A DNA stretch of 64,000 bases, taken from NCBI GenBank assembly GCA_011390345.1, contig JAABSP010000001.1, forward strand, positions 1 through 64,000, given 5' to 3'. Each line of letters begins with the position of its first letter. The stretch's first letter is position 1. Source of the DNA: Desulfobacteraceae bacterium (GTDB taxonomy: Bacteria; Desulfobacterota; Desulfobacteria; Desulfobacterales; JAABSP01). The notes under the pieces are model-generated. The model searched no databases and was not told where the DNA came from. It saw nothing but the letters and a program-made list of their open reading frames with translations. Made by a program: the position numbers and the translations under genes. Shown here in pieces: positions 1 to 9,159 of the stretch.

Positions 1-1185
1 GATCGCCTCTTTCCCCTCTCCCCTTCCATCTTCCGGAAAGAACCAGATGATGGGAAGCGTCAGCAACGGCACAAAGGAGAGCGCAATCAGGGTTCCTTCC
101 ACCGAATAGATATCCGCGAACTTTCCGACCACCGGAGAGAACATCCCGCCGAGGCCGTAGGCGAACCCCATCATGAGGCTGGCCACCATGGAACGGCCCT
201 TGGGAGCGATCTTCTGAGCCATCACCACCCCCAGCGGAAGGGTCGCGAGTACGGCAGCACCGGCAAAGAACGATCCCAGATAGTTCCAGTTCCCCTCCAT
301 CTGCAGAAAGATCAGCAGCACTGGCGTCATGAGCAGGTGGGTGTAGATGAAGACCCTTTTGATGCCGATCCGGTCAGAGATGATCCCCGCGCCCAGGCCG
401 CTTACGGTTCCGGCCACCACAAAGAGAGAGAAGATGAATCCGGCACTCACGATGGTAAACCCCTTCTGCACAAAGAGCAGCGGCATGAAGGTGATGAATC
501 CCTGCCCCACCACGGCCCTAAGGAACATGACTGCCCAGATCAGGATGATGACCCTCCACGCATCCCCAAGGCTCTCCTTCAATGCGCCGATGAAGCCGAG
601 ATGGCGGAGCCCTTCGCTGGTCGGCGGGGGAACGGTAAGGTAGATATAGGCCGCCACCCCAAGACCGAAGATCATGGTGAAGGGAAGGGCTTCGAGGCCG
701 TACTGTGCCGCGTACCAGGTGATGAAAAGGGGCCCTATCCCGAAGGCGAGGGTGCCGCCGGTGTTGAAGATCGACATCGAAAACCCCTTCTTGTCCCCCG
801 CATAGATGGGAACCATGCCTGTGACGGAAGGATGGAACATGGAAGAGCCCACGGAGCCGACCGAGACCGCAAGCAGCAGTGTCCAGAAGCCGTTGGTGAT
901 GCCGGAAAGCGGCACGAAGATCACCGGCAGCAGCAGACCGATGAGGATGAAGCTCCGGGTCTGGTACCGGTCCGCGAGATACCCGACGGGCGGCTGGACG
1001 ATAAACGCGAGCATCCGGGTGACGCCCGCGATGGCCCCCACCTGGGTGAGGGATAGCCCCATCTTCTCCACAAAGAGCGGGAAAAGCGGGCTGGTGAAGG
1101 AGCTGTAGAAGTCCCCGGTGAAATGCACCAGGGTAAGCGCGAAAAGCACCTTGATGTTGAAGTTGTTGCCCGATTCTTCTTTCAT
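1..1185 (-). CDS. MFS transporter (3' end outside window)
   Basis: Reading the minus strand from an ATG at 1185 gives 395 open codons that run off the left edge, so the C-terminus is missing. The protein is almost entirely hydrophobic helices with short charged loops. An early loop reads GYLADRYQTRS, which fits the MFS loop 2-3 signature, and a second ISDRIGIKR loop sits in the second half. Overall shape resembles Fsr/YfnA-like drug or metabolite exporters of the inner membrane; the substrate cannot be read. An AGGA ribosome binding site lies just upstream of the ATG. It is the first gene of its strand here, and the next gene upstream is 169 bases away. Confidence 0.85.
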   Translation of the reverse strand, partial: MKEESGNNFNIKVLFALTLVHFTGDFYSSFTSPLFPLFVEKMGLSLTQVGAIAGVTRMLAFIVQPPVGYLADRYQTRSFILIGLLLPVIFVPLSGITNGFWTLLLAVSVGSVGSSMFHPSVTGMVPIYAGDKKGFSMSIFNTGGTLAFGIGPLFITWYAAQYGLEALPFTMIFGLGVAAYIYLTVPPPTSEGLRHLGFIGALKESLGDAWRVIILIWAVMFLRAVVGQGFITFMPLLFVQKGFTIVSAGFIFSLFVVAGTVSGLGAGIISDRIGIKRVFIYTHLLMTPVLLIFLQMEGNWNYLGSFFAGAAVLATLPLGVVMAQKIAPKGRSMVASLMMGFAYGLGGMFSPVVGKFADIYSVEGTLIALSFVPLLTLPIIWFFPEDGRGEGKEAI

Positions 1186-1354
1186 TTTTCCTGAAGTTGT
1201 AAAAGGATGGCGCAACGGCCCTTTTGCCGGGGCCGTTGTCGAAAAAAAGTCGAAGTATAAGGGGACAGAGTGTGCCCGTCAACCGGAAATTGAAACAGAA
1301 AACCGGCTTGAATACTAAAAAGCTGTATGCTGAAAAAAAGGCGTCTTTCGGGAT

Positions 1355-1738
1355 TCAGCCGCCGGAGAGCTTTGCTGTGTAGCCCTGCTTTTTGATCTCC
1401 TCCAGAAGGGTCTCCCGGTGATCCCCCTGGATCAGGATGACACCCTCCTTGACCGAACCTCCCGCGCCGCAGCGGCTCTTCAGGGCTTTGGCAAAATCCT
1501 GCAGCTCGTTATCCTCAAGGGGAAGACCCGCAACCACGGTGACCGCCTTGCCTTTGCGGCCCTTGGTCTCCCGCTGAATCCGCACCACCCCGTCGCCCCG
1601 GTCTGTGGAATGCTTTTTGGGATGCTTTTTCGGTCCGGACGATCTGTTCTTTTTGCAGGTGCATTTGGATTCGGGCTTTTCGCATTTGGGGCAGGTGGGG
1701 CCCGTCTCTGTGGAATAGACCAGACGGCTGTTCTCCAT
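1355..1738 (-). CDS. SUI1/eIF1-like translation factor (YciH family)
   Basis: A 127-residue protein. The N-terminus holds two closely spaced cysteine pairs (CPKC near residue 14, then CTC), which look like a small zinc ribbon. A basic Lys/Arg linker follows, and the C-terminal half is a SUI1 domain with the RGDGVVRIQRETKGRKGKAV start and the conserved GAGGSVKEG loop. Bacterial YciH proteins bind the small ribosomal subunit and affect start-codon fidelity. An ATG at 1759 is also in frame, but the GGAGG site lies inside that extension, 9 bases before the ATG at 1738, so the shorter start is preferred. It is followed closely by the YceH-like gene on the same strand. Confidence 0.85.
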   Translation of the reverse strand: MENSRLVYSTETGPTCPKCEKPESKCTCKKNRSSGPKKHPKKHSTDRGDGVVRIQRETKGRKGKAVTVVAGLPLEDNELQDFAKALKSRCGAGGSVKEGVILIQGDHRETLLEEIKKQGYTAKLSGG

Positions 1739-1766
1739 AGGTGAATACCTCCGATGCAAAAAAGGG

Positions 1767-2507
1767 CTATTCGAAGCTGCCCTTGAATTCGAGAAACTCT
1801 TCCTTCAACGCGTTCAGCTCAGCATACAATTCCTCGACCCTTTTTTCAAGGGTTTCGATCCGCAGCTCCTGTTCTTCTGGCTCCGGTGGCCTGATCCGCT
1901 CCACCGGTTCGACCCGGTCCCTCGGGAGAGCTGATTCCCCCGGGTCCGAAATCTCCGAACCAGCATCCGCGGCCAGGTCCACTGTATCCACTACTGTATC
2001 GGACGGCGCTAAAGGCGAGAAGAGATGTGTATACCGGCTCTCCTTATGGCCGGGCCTGCGGGAGAGCTTCACTACAAAGGAACCGTTTTCGTGATCCGCC
2101 AGCTTCTGCAGTGTATGCTCCACAGCCTGCAGCGCGTTGAATTCGGTCATCCGGGCCGTGCGGGAGCGAAGTTCCCCAGCGGTCTGGGGGCCTCTCAGCA
2201 GCAGCATGCAGAGCACCGCAAGCTGCCGTGTGGAGAAGTCCGCGACCTTGTGCATGTTGTGTTCGTATTTCAATGCCCGGCTCCCCTGGGTCTTGACCTG
2301 CCAGACCAGTTGATCTGCGCGCAGCCGATCGAGTGCCCGCTCCACAGTCTCCGCGTCGAGTTCCATGACCGGCTCCCGGTTGGACTTTTGGTTGCACGCG
2401 TTTACCAGGGAATTGAGGGTCAGCGGGTAGGTGTCGGGGGTGGTCATCTGTTTTTCGATCAGTGAGCCCAGAATCCGGATCTCCACCGGATTGAGGTTGA
2501 ATTCCAT
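1767..2507 (-). CDS. YceH family protein (DUF480/UPF0502)
   Basis: A 246-residue protein starting MEFNLNPVEIRILGSLIEK, the typical opening of the UPF0502 family. Motifs TPDTYPLTLNSLVNACNQKSNR and the AVLCMLLLRGPQTAGELR segment mark the two winged-helix modules of this family. The C-terminus adds an acidic, proline-containing linker and a heptad-rich coiled coil of about 35 residues. The role is unknown; the family fold suggests nucleic-acid or protein binding. AGGAGG lies 7 bases before the ATG at 2507. A longer in-frame start upstream lacks such a site. Confidence 0.88.
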   Translation of the reverse strand: MEFNLNPVEIRILGSLIEKQMTTPDTYPLTLNSLVNACNQKSNREPVMELDAETVERALDRLRADQLVWQVKTQGSRALKYEHNMHKVADFSTRQLAVLCMLLLRGPQTAGELRSRTARMTEFNALQAVEHTLQKLADHENGSFVVKLSRRPGHKESRYTHLFSPLAPSDTVVDTVDLAADAGSEISDPGESALPRDRVEPVERIRPPEPEEQELRIETLEKRVEELYAELNALKEEFLEFKGSFE

Positions 2508-2700
2508 AGCGATCCTCCTGATGCCTTCGACGGTAAATAATGGCCAATCCGCAAAGGGTTGAATGCGGCCCTGCACCATTGTATAAAAAATGCCTGCCAA
2601 AGGAAACCTTTCTTCCTTTGACAGGCATTTTCATTTCCGTCCCTCTATCTCATAGGGAATGGGGCATTGGGCCGATCAGGCAGATGTTTTTGTCCGGATC

Positions 2701-4506
2701 TTATTTGTACTCAATCAGAATCAGCTCGATCTCTTTGATCGGATCGTTTTGGGAGACATTCTTTCCTTCAAGCATCTCCTTGACGCTGTAGTAGCCTCTT
2801 CCTGTGGTCTCGCTATCTCTGTAAAATCCACGATTGGTGGTCTTGTCCACATCGATATATCCGCTGGAGATGGATGCGCCGGCAAAAAGCCCCTCGGCCT
2901 GCTTATAGACCAGAATATCGGCCTGTGTGGTTGCACCTGCCTTCGAACCCCATGTGCCGGCCGCAGCAGAAGCTTCCGCGCCCAGTGTCAGCTCGCCATC
3001 CTCAAGACCCGTCAGCGCGTCGCGATTGTTGAAGATCATGATGAGATCGGACTTCACGATGCCGAGCTGCGCGCCGATGCTTGCTCCGTAAAGGGAGATG
3101 AAGAGCGGCCCCTGCCATTTGCCATTGTTGTTGACCATCAGCAGGCCGTCGCCATACCGGCCCCCGAGTATCAGACCGGCCTTGGTCAGGTTGGGGAAGA
3201 TGGCAATGCCTTTGGCATTCTTAATCAAATCTGCCGGAATTTTCTTCTCTCCGGTCCGGTTCAGCATCTCATCCAGAGCTGTTCTGGCTTCCTGAATGGT
3301 CTCATTGGTCTCTATGGCCACATCCTCGAAGAAGTCCCCGGTCTCACGGAAGGCTTCCCGGGTTCCCTGGGCCGCATCCTTACCGGTCTCTTTAAGGAAT
3401 TCACCGGTTGCCTCTGCGCCCTCTTTTACTTCCTGGCCTACAGATTTACCCGCCTGTCTCATATCCTGGGATACGTCATCGTCCATTCCCGCGCCCGGAA
3501 CCATTTTGTACTCAACCAGAATCATCTCAATCTCTTTGATCTGATCATTCCGGGAGACATTCTTCTTTTTGTCCTTGGAGACATTCTTTCCTTCAAGCAT
3601 ATCCTTGACGCCGTAGTAGCCTCTTCCTGTGGTCTCGCTATCTCTGTAGAATGCACGATTGGCGGTCTTGTCCACATCGATATATCCGCCGGAGATGGAT
3701 GCGCCGGCAAAAAGCCCCTCGGCCTGCTTATAGACCAGAATGTCGGCCTGTGTGGTTGCACCGGCCTTCGAACCCCATGTGCCGGCCGCAGCAGAAGCCT
3801 CCGCGCCCAGTGTCAGCTCGCCATCCTCAAGGCCATCCAGCGCTTCGCGATTGTTGAAGACCATGATGAGATCGGAGTTCTCGATGCCGAGCTGCGCGCC
3901 GATGCTTGCTCCATAAAGGGAGATGAAGAGCGGCCCCTGCCATTTGCCATTGTTGTTGAGCATCAGCAGGCCGTCGCCATACCGACCCCCGAGGATCAGA
4001 CCGGCCTTGGTCAGGTTGGGGAAGATGGCAATGCCTTTGGCATTCTTAATCAAATCTGCCGGAATTCTCTTCTCTCCGGTCCTGTTCAGCATCTCATCCA
4101 GAGCTGTTCTGGCTTCCTGAATGGTCTCATTGGTCTCTCTAGCCACATCCTCGAAGAATTCCCCGGTCTCACGGAAGGCTTCCCGGGTTCCCTGGGCCGC
4201 ATCTTTACCGGTCTCTTCCAGGAATTCTCCGGTTGCCTCTGCGCCCTCTTCAACTTCCTGAGCTGCAGATTGACCTGCCTGTCTCATATCCTGAGATAGG
4301 TCATCTGTATTTTCCTGGCCTGCAGATTGACCTGCCTGTCTCATATCCTGAGATAGGTCATCTGTATTTTCCTGGCCTGCAGATTGACCCGGCTGTCTCA
4401 TATCCAGAGATACGTCATCGGCCAATCCCGCACCCGGAACCATAAAAATCAGTGCCAGAGCCATTCCCGATACCATTGCCGCCATTCCAAAAGTTCTCGT
4501 CCTCAT
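2701..4506 (-). CDS. Exported protein with two fused SYLF (YSC84) domains
   Basis: A 601-residue protein with a signal peptide (about residues 1-29, ending GAGLA). Three 19-residue repeats of the form DDLSQDMRQAGQSAGQENT follow, then two nearly identical halves. Each half has an amphipathic helix region (EGAEATGEFLEETGKDAAQ) and a SYLF lipid-binding domain with the LIKNAKGIAIFPNLTKAG and LGAEASAAAGTWG motifs, ending MLEGKNVS...EIELILIEYK. The second half begins with KMVPGAGMDDDVS, which copies the end of the signal peptide region of the first. That shows an in-frame tandem duplication of the whole gene with loss of the stop codon. SYLF domains bind phosphoinositides in eukaryotes; the bacterial role is unclear. 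The start has a weak AAGGAGG site a few bases upstream. Confidence 0.88.
   Translation of the reverse strand: MRTRTFGMAAMVSGMALALIFMVPGAGLADDVSLDMRQPGQSAGQENTDDLSQDMRQAGQSAGQENTDDLSQDMRQAGQSAAQEVEEGAEATGEFLEETGKDAAQGTREAFRETGEFFEDVARETNETIQEARTALDEMLNRTGEKRIPADLIKNAKGIAIFPNLTKAGLILGGRYGDGLLMLNNNGKWQGPLFISLYGASIGAQLGIENSDLIMVFNNREALDGLEDGELTLGAEASAAAGTWGSKAGATTQADILVYKQAEGLFAGASISGGYIDVDKTANRAFYRDSETTGRGYYGVKDMLEGKNVSKDKKKNVSRNDQIKEIEMILVEYKMVPGAGMDDDVSQDMRQAGKSVGQEVKEGAEATGEFLKETGKDAAQGTREAFRETGDFFEDVAIETNETIQEARTALDEMLNRTGEKKIPADLIKNAKGIAIFPNLTKAGLILGGRYGDGLLMVNNNGKWQGPLFISLYGASIGAQLGIVKSDLIMIFNNRDALTGLEDGELTLGAEASAAAGTWGSKAGATTQADILVYKQAEGLFAGASISSGYIDVDKTTNRGFYRDSETTGRGYYSVKEMLEGKNVSQNDPIKEIELILIEYK
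2705..4330. repeat. Tandem duplication of about 0.8 kb inside the SYLF gene
   Basis: The segment from about 2705 to 3505 recurs at about 3506-4330 with only scattered substitutions. The main length difference is an extra 24 bases near 3560-3583 (itself a local copy of the GGAGACATTCTT motif). The junction lies near 3507, where the end of one copy (coding EYK) runs straight into the signal-peptide remnant of the other. Confidence 0.85.
4264..4440. repeat. 57-bp tandem repeats, about three units
   Basis: Three units of 57 bases with nearly identical sequence encode the 19-residue DDLSQDMRQAGQSAGQENT repeats after the signal peptide. Units remain in frame, so the array changes the linker length without breaking the protein. 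Confidence 0.85.
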
Positions 4507-4713
4507 TCTGCAACCTCCTTGAAGTTAAAGGTGGGGAATAAAATGAAAGCCGCTCTTCTCCTTCCGGATCAGGAAATTTTTCTGTTGTGCCTTTACCGAC
4601 TTTCCATTCGATTCCATTCAGTTTCAAGGATATTGTATCTATATCTGGAAAGATATGGGGAATGGTCCTGATATTCGATCCATAAATAAAGTACTTTGCC
4701 GGTGCTCCGGGAA

Positions 4714-4768
4714 TAAAAAAAGCCATTGAAGGCAAACAGCTCCAAACCTTTGCCTTCAATGGCTTTTA
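4714..4768 (-). terminator. Rho-independent terminator of the cyclophilin gene
   Basis: Arms AAGCCATTGAAGGCAAA and TTTGCCTTCAATGGCTT pair around an 11-base loop, and on the minus strand the hairpin is followed by a run of seven T. It sits 40 bases past the cyclophilin stop codon. The rest of 4507-4809 shows no gene. Confidence 0.85.
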
Positions 4769-4809
4769 GAGAAAAGCACCGGGTAAAGAAAAACGCGGGG
4801 TGAGCCGAA

Positions 4810-5484
4810 CTATTTCTCCACCACCTCGGCCTTGATGATCTTCACCTGCTCTTTGGGAACATCCTGATGCCCCCCCCGGGTTTCGGTGGGAACGTCTTTG
4901 ATCTTGTCCACCACATCCTGCCCTTCCACGACTTTGCCGAAGACCGCATATCCCCACCCTTGCGGATTTTTGCCGGTGTGGTTTAAAAAGTCGTTGTCAT
5001 TGACATTGATGAAGAACTGGGCCGTGGCGCTGTTGGGGTCTGTGGTGCGGGCCATGGCCAGGGTATATTTGTCGTTCTTCAGCCCGTTGTCGGCCTCGTT
5101 CTCGATGGGCTTGCCGGTCGGCTTCTGGATCATCTTCTCGGTGAATCCGCCGCCCTGGATCATGAAGTTGTCGATGATTCGGTGGAAGATGGTGTTGTTG
5201 TAATGCCCCGATTTTACATATGACAGGAAGTTCTTGACGGACTTGGGCGCCTTTTTCTCATTCAGTTCGATGACGATGTCGCCCATTGTGGTTTCGAGTT
5301 TTACCATTGGATCTTGTTCTCCTTTCGGTTGATTTTGGCCCAGTTGATTTTGGTCCGGTTCGTTTTGGCCGGTTTCGGCGCTTCCCGCGGTCTGCGCGAA
5401 AAAGAGCAGCGCAAAGAGAATGGCCGCAAAAGCCGTATAAATGCAGAAGTTAATGCCTGTTTTTCCGGTGTCGAGTCCTTTCAT
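4810..5484 (-). CDS. Exported cyclophilin-type peptidyl-prolyl isomerase
   Basis: A 224-residue protein. Residues about 12-36 form a hydrophobic export signal ending in SAE. A Gln/Asn-rich linker built from repeated GQNxPDQNQ units follows, and then a cyclophilin domain (from about residue 60) with [31 protein letters not shown] and the active-site [16 protein letters not shown] segment. It should catalyse proline cis-trans isomerisation during folding in the periplasm. AGGAGAG precedes the ATG at the normal distance. The gene is single, with its own terminator. The linker repeats are also repetitive at the DNA level. Confidence 0.92.
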   Translation of the reverse strand: MKGLDTGKTGINFCIYTAFAAILFALLFFAQTAGSAETGQNEPDQNQLGQNQPKGEQDPMVKLETTMGDIVIELNEKKAPKSVKNFLSYVKSGHYNNTIFHRIIDNFMIQGGGFTEKMIQKPTGKPIENEADNGLKNDKYTLAMARTTDPNSATAQFFINVNDNDFLNHTGKNPQGWGYAVFGKVVEGQDVVDKIKDVPTETRGGHQDVPKEQVKIIKAEVVEK

Positions 5485-5551
5485 CGAGATCTCTCCTTTG
5501 TTGTTTGATATTCGGGTTTTTCTGGGGTTCCCTGGGAATAATAGCGCAAAG

Positions 5552-5589
5552 AAACGCGCATGCGCGATTTTTTTCGAGCGTGCGCGTTT
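5552..5589. other. Inverted repeat with 9-bp perfect arms
   Basis: AAACGCGCA at 5552-5560 is matched by TGCGCGTTT at 5581-5589. It lies between the small antitoxin-like gene and the cyclophilin gene, both on the minus strand. It could terminate transcription of the former or bind a regulator of the latter; there is no strong T run. Confidence 0.4.
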
Positions 5590-5641
5590 ATGTTATAAAA
5601 CATCACTGAGTCGATCAGCAGTTCCGCTTCGGCTGTCCACT

Positions 5642-5827
5642 TTATTTCTGCCATGTTCGGATCCGGTGCTCCATTTCTTTGTTAGAAAGTGTTTTACCGG
5701 ATCGGGAATCTTCCAGACCGCAGTCTATCATCCGAGAAAATGCCAGTTCCCGAAGGATCTCATCATAAGTGCTATCTTCGGGTTGATCATGGATAATATT
5801 TGTCATTCTCTCTTTTACAGCAAGCAC
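5642..5827 (-). CDS. Small antitoxin-like protein without partner
   Basis: A 61-residue ORF starting with GTG at 5827, preceded by AAGGAG six bases upstream. The sequence has the pattern of ParD/RelB-like addiction-module antitoxins: a short N-terminal helix (VKERMTNIIHDQPEDSTYDEI), an internal ELAFSRMIDCGLEDSRSGKTLS segment, and an NKEMEHRIRTW end. Such proteins usually precede a RelE/ParE toxin. Here nothing toxin-like follows before the cyclophilin gene, so it is an orphan, a remnant, or acts with a distant partner. The family assignment rests on pattern only. Confidence 0.5.
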   Translation of the reverse strand: MLAVKERMTNIIHDQPEDSTYDEILRELAFSRMIDCGLEDSRSGKTLSNKEMEHRIRTWQK

Positions 5828-6164
5828 TTGTGACTCCTTTCAAAACGTCATAACGCTAAAACTAAAGCCGACACCCGCGCACCCTTATAGCTCAAACAAA
5901 AACCAAACTAAAACCAAACAAAAAAATAATCGATCCATCCTGTTTCGCTGCTTACCATACCGTTTTTTGGAATAAGGATCAAGAACCATCCGGCGCTTTC
6001 TTTTCATCTCCGCTCGACCGCCTTGGGACATTGAAAACATCCATTGCATAAAACTTATCAGTCTGTTATAGCCCTAAATGAGAGAGATCATCGCCTGGGG
6101 CCGCACTCGCGGCGGGAATTCGATGGGATGTGCGGTAAAACGAATCAACCTGCGGGAGGTGCAT
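5828..6164. other. Intergenic region, no gene seen
   Basis: A 337-base stretch that is locally A-rich (AACAAAAACCAAACTAAAACCAA near 5890-5925). It must hold the promoters of the divergent small ORF and the acyl-CoA ligase. I could not place convincing -35/-10 elements or an operator. Confidence 0.5.
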
Positions 6165-7829
6165 ATGTCAGTGACCGATCCTTTGGACAACCCCCTGAAC
6201 GAGGCCGAAAAGGGCCGCTATTCGGAGCTGAATCCGGAAAATATCGAGTTTCTCCTGAACCGGTACAACCGGGTCAACCGCTGGGTCATAGCGGACATGA
6301 TCCGCAGAAGCGCGTACCATTATCCGGACAAGGCCGCGCTCATCTTCAACAACCAAAAGCTCACCTATGGACAGCTCGAATCGGAGTGCAACCGTACCGC
6401 CAACGCCCTGATCGACCTGGGGGTGCAGCAGTATGACCGGGTTGCCATCCTTGCCCACAACACGGTTCACCATGTTCTCACCTGGATGGGATGCTGCAAG
6501 GCCGGCGCAGTCTATCTGGCCATCAACTATCTGCTGCGGGGAAAGGATATCACCTACTGCATCAACCACTCCGAGAGCAAGGTCTTTATCGTGGAGGATG
6601 CTCTCTATGACCTGGTAAAGGATGTGCTTGATCAGATGCCGACGGTCAGGACTCTGATCTGGTCGAATCAGGGCGCGGGAAAATCGGCCGAAACGGATCG
6701 GTTCAAGGATTTCGACGAGTGGTACAGCCGATATCCGGATACCGAGCCGGATCGGGTGCTGCGCATCGAAGATCCCTGCCAGATGACCTACACCAGCGGC
6801 ACCGAATCCCTGCCCAAGGGGGTGATCATCGGCAACCAGTCCCTGATGGCCCAATACATGGGCTGCATCGTGGACGGCCGGTATGATGCAGACGATATCA
6901 ATGTCAACGCGCTGCCCATCTTCCACTGCGCGCAGCGGGATGTCTTTTTGAACCCGCTCTTCTGGGTGGGCGGAACCAATATCCTCTGCGGCCCCGACCT
7001 CGGAAATATCCTGAAAACCATTGCCGATTACAAAGCCACCATGTTCTTTGCCCCGCCCACGGTCTGGATCGGCCTGCTGCGCCACCCGGATTTCAACCGG
7101 TACGATTTGTCGTCGCTGAAGAAGTGCTATTACGGGGCATCCATCATGCCGGTAGAGGTCTTGAAGGAGATGATGGAGCGGCTGCCGGGGTGCGGAATCT
7201 ACAACTATTACGGCCAGACCGAGCTTGCGCCGTATCATACGATTTTAAAGGCCGAGGATGCCATGAAGAAGCTGGGCTCGGCCGGCATGGGCGGGCTCAA
7301 CATGGAGACCCGGCTGGAGGATGTGTCGGGGCAGGCCGTCACTGATGTGGGGAATCCCGGGGAGATCTGCGGCAGAGGCCCCCATGCCCTGATCATGTAC
7401 TTCAAAGATCCGGAGAAGACCGAGGCGGCCATGCGGGGCGGCTGGTTTCACTCCGGCGACATCGGGGTGCTGGATGATGACCGGTACATCTCGGTGGTGG
7501 ACCGGAAAAAGGACATGGTCAAGACCGGCGGCGAGAACGTCTCCACCCGGGAGGTGGAGGAGGCGATCTACGGAGACCGCCGGGTGGAGGAGGTTGCGGT
7601 GATCGGTGTGCCCCATCCGGTCTGGATGGAGGCGGTCACCGCGATCGTGGTACTCCGCAAAGGGGAGACCATCACCGAAGATGAGATTCTGGACCGGTGC
7701 CGCAGGGAACTCGCTTCGTTCAAGATCCCCAAGAAGGTGGTCTTTGTGGATGTTCTGCCCAAGACCCCCACCGGAAAGATCCTGAAGCGGGAGATGCGGA
7801 AGAGCTATAACGGTCTGTTTTCCGAATGA
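6165..7829 (+). CDS. AMP-forming acyl-CoA synthetase (FadD-like)
   Basis: A 554-residue adenylate-forming enzyme that would activate a carboxylic acid to its CoA thioester with ATP. The signature motifs are all present: the phosphate-binding loop (MTYTSGTESLPKGV, with ES in place of the usual TG), YYGQTE, GWFHSGDIG, the hinge DRKKDMVKTGGENVS and the catalytic lysine in PKTPTGKILKRE. GGGAGG lies 6 bases before the ATG at 6165; an upstream in-frame ATG at 6078 lacks a site. The acyl-CoA dehydrogenase follows after 40 bases, so the two genes probably act on the same fatty or aromatic acid. Chain-length preference cannot be read. Confidence 0.9.
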   Translation: MSVTDPLDNPLNEAEKGRYSELNPENIEFLLNRYNRVNRWVIADMIRRSAYHYPDKAALIFNNQKLTYGQLESECNRTANALIDLGVQQYDRVAILAHNTVHHVLTWMGCCKAGAVYLAINYLLRGKDITYCINHSESKVFIVEDALYDLVKDVLDQMPTVRTLIWSNQGAGKSAETDRFKDFDEWYSRYPDTEPDRVLRIEDPCQMTYTSGTESLPKGVIIGNQSLMAQYMGCIVDGRYDADDINVNALPIFHCAQRDVFLNPLFWVGGTNILCGPDLGNILKTIADYKATMFFAPPTVWIGLLRHPDFNRYDLSSLKKCYYGASIMPVEVLKEMMERLPGCGIYNYYGQTELAPYHTILKAEDAMKKLGSAGMGGLNMETRLEDVSGQAVTDVGNPGEICGRGPHALIMYFKDPEKTEAAMRGGWFHSGDIGVLDDDRYISVVDRKKDMVKTGGENVSTREVEEAIYGDRRVEEVAVIGVPHPVWMEAVTAIVVLRKGETITEDEILDRCRRELASFKIPKKVVFVDVLPKTPTGKILKREMRKSYNGLFSE

Positions 7830-7869
7830 GGATGAGAAGGATCGAGAAGAATAAAAAGAGGAGAAGAGA

Positions 7870-9027
7870 ATGGATTTTGCGCTGACGCGGGAGCAGTTGG
7901 AGATTCAAAAGGCGGTTCGGGATTTTGTCAAAGGCGAATTCAAAAGAGATGTAATCGACGGGTTCATCGAAAATCATCAGTACCCGGAAACCCTCTGGAA
8001 AAAGGCCGCGGATCTCGGCTTTGTCGGCATCCATTTCCCTGAAAAATATTCGGGGCAGGGGCTGGGCGTGACCGAGAACATCCTGATCTGCGAGGAACTC
8101 TGCCGCGGCGATTCCACTGTGGGGACATGCCTTGCCATTGCCGATTTCGCGTCCGAGCTGATCCTCAAGTTCGGAACGGATGAACTGAAAAGTAAATGGC
8201 TGCCGAAGGTCGCGGAGGGGGATATTCTGGCCTGCGGCGCATTTACCGAGCCGGATCACGGCTCGGACATCACCCGGATGGAGACCGCTGCCGTAAAGGA
8301 CGGAGACGAATGGGTCATCAACGGCAGCAAGATATTCATCACCAACACGGGGCCCCATGCCGGGTTTTTCAATGTTCTCTGCCAGACGGACCCCGATGCA
8401 CAGCCCAGCCACCGGGGGTTGAGCGTCATCCTGGTGGAGGCGGATCGCCCCGGCATCACCACAGCCGACGTGGGACACAAGATGGGCATCACCCTCTCCT
8501 ACACGGCCGAGGTGAGCTTCAACGATGTCAGGGTTCCCCTTTCCAATCTGATCGGGGAGGAGAACAAGGGTTTCTATCAGGTGCTGGAGTTCTTCGACGA
8601 AAGCCGGATCATGGTTGCCTCCCAGGCATTGGGGATCGCACAGGGGGCCTTTGACCGGGCCCTGGCCTACATCAAACAGCGGGAGCAGTTCGGAAAGAAG
8701 ATCGCACAGTTTCAGGTCTCACAGCACAAGATCGCGGACATGGCTACAAAGCTCGAAACCGCAAGGCTGCTGGTCTACAAGGCGGCCTGGAACTGCGACA
8801 AGGGAAGGATCGATCCTAAGCTGACCTCGATGGCGAAGATGGTTGCCGCGCGAACCGCGGTCAAGGTCTGCGACGAGGCGATTCAGCTTCTGGGCGGTTA
8901 CGGCTATATGCGGGAGTATGAGGTGGAGCGGTTTTACCGGGATGCGAAGATCACCGAGATCTATGAGGGAACCAAGGAGATCCAGAAGAATACCATTGCG
9001 GCTGTGGTGATCGGGAAGGTTCGCTGA
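7870..9027 (+). CDS. Acyl-CoA dehydrogenase (short/medium-chain type)
   Basis: A 385-residue flavoprotein of the usual length. It has the FTEPDHGSD and ITNTGP FAD/substrate motifs, and the C-terminal YRDAKITEIYEGTKEIQ segment, whose glutamate in YEGT is the catalytic base of this family. It would introduce a 2,3 double bond into an acyl-CoA and pass electrons to ETF. AGGAGAAGAG precedes the ATG. It forms an operon with the ligase upstream and is followed by a clear terminator, so it is the last gene of that unit. Confidence 0.93.
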   Translation: MDFALTREQLEIQKAVRDFVKGEFKRDVIDGFIENHQYPETLWKKAADLGFVGIHFPEKYSGQGLGVTENILICEELCRGDSTVGTCLAIADFASELILKFGTDELKSKWLPKVAEGDILACGAFTEPDHGSDITRMETAAVKDGDEWVINGSKIFITNTGPHAGFFNVLCQTDPDAQPSHRGLSVILVEADRPGITTADVGHKMGITLSYTAEVSFNDVRVPLSNLIGEENKGFYQVLEFFDESRIMVASQALGIAQGAFDRALAYIKQREQFGKKIAQFQVSQHKIADMATKLETARLLVYKAAWNCDKGRIDPKLTSMAKMVAARTAVKVCDEAIQLLGGYGYMREYEVERFYRDAKITEIYEGTKEIQKNTIAAVVIGKVR

Positions 9028-9056
9028 CGATCAACAGTGAAGGGGATTTAAAATGG

Positions 9057-9103
9057 AAAAGCCCGGAGAGATTCTGTATGGATCTCGCCGGGCTTTTTTA
9101 TTC
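9057..9103 (+). terminator. Rho-independent terminator after the acyl-CoA dehydrogenase
   Basis: AAAAGCCCGGAGAGAT pairs with ATCTCGCCGGGCTTTT around a short loop and is followed by a T run. It begins 30 bases after the dehydrogenase stop. Confidence 0.88.
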
Positions 9104-9159
9104 CGATTGCGGACACTGCGAAATCAAAAGAGATCAATTCGCAGTGGTATCAAACGACC

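Noticed and set aside
2659-4299. Long plus-strand ORF opposite the SYLF gene
   Set aside because: It is an antisense shadow of the repeated gene; the minus strand has the signal peptide, the SYLF motifs and the usual codon pattern.
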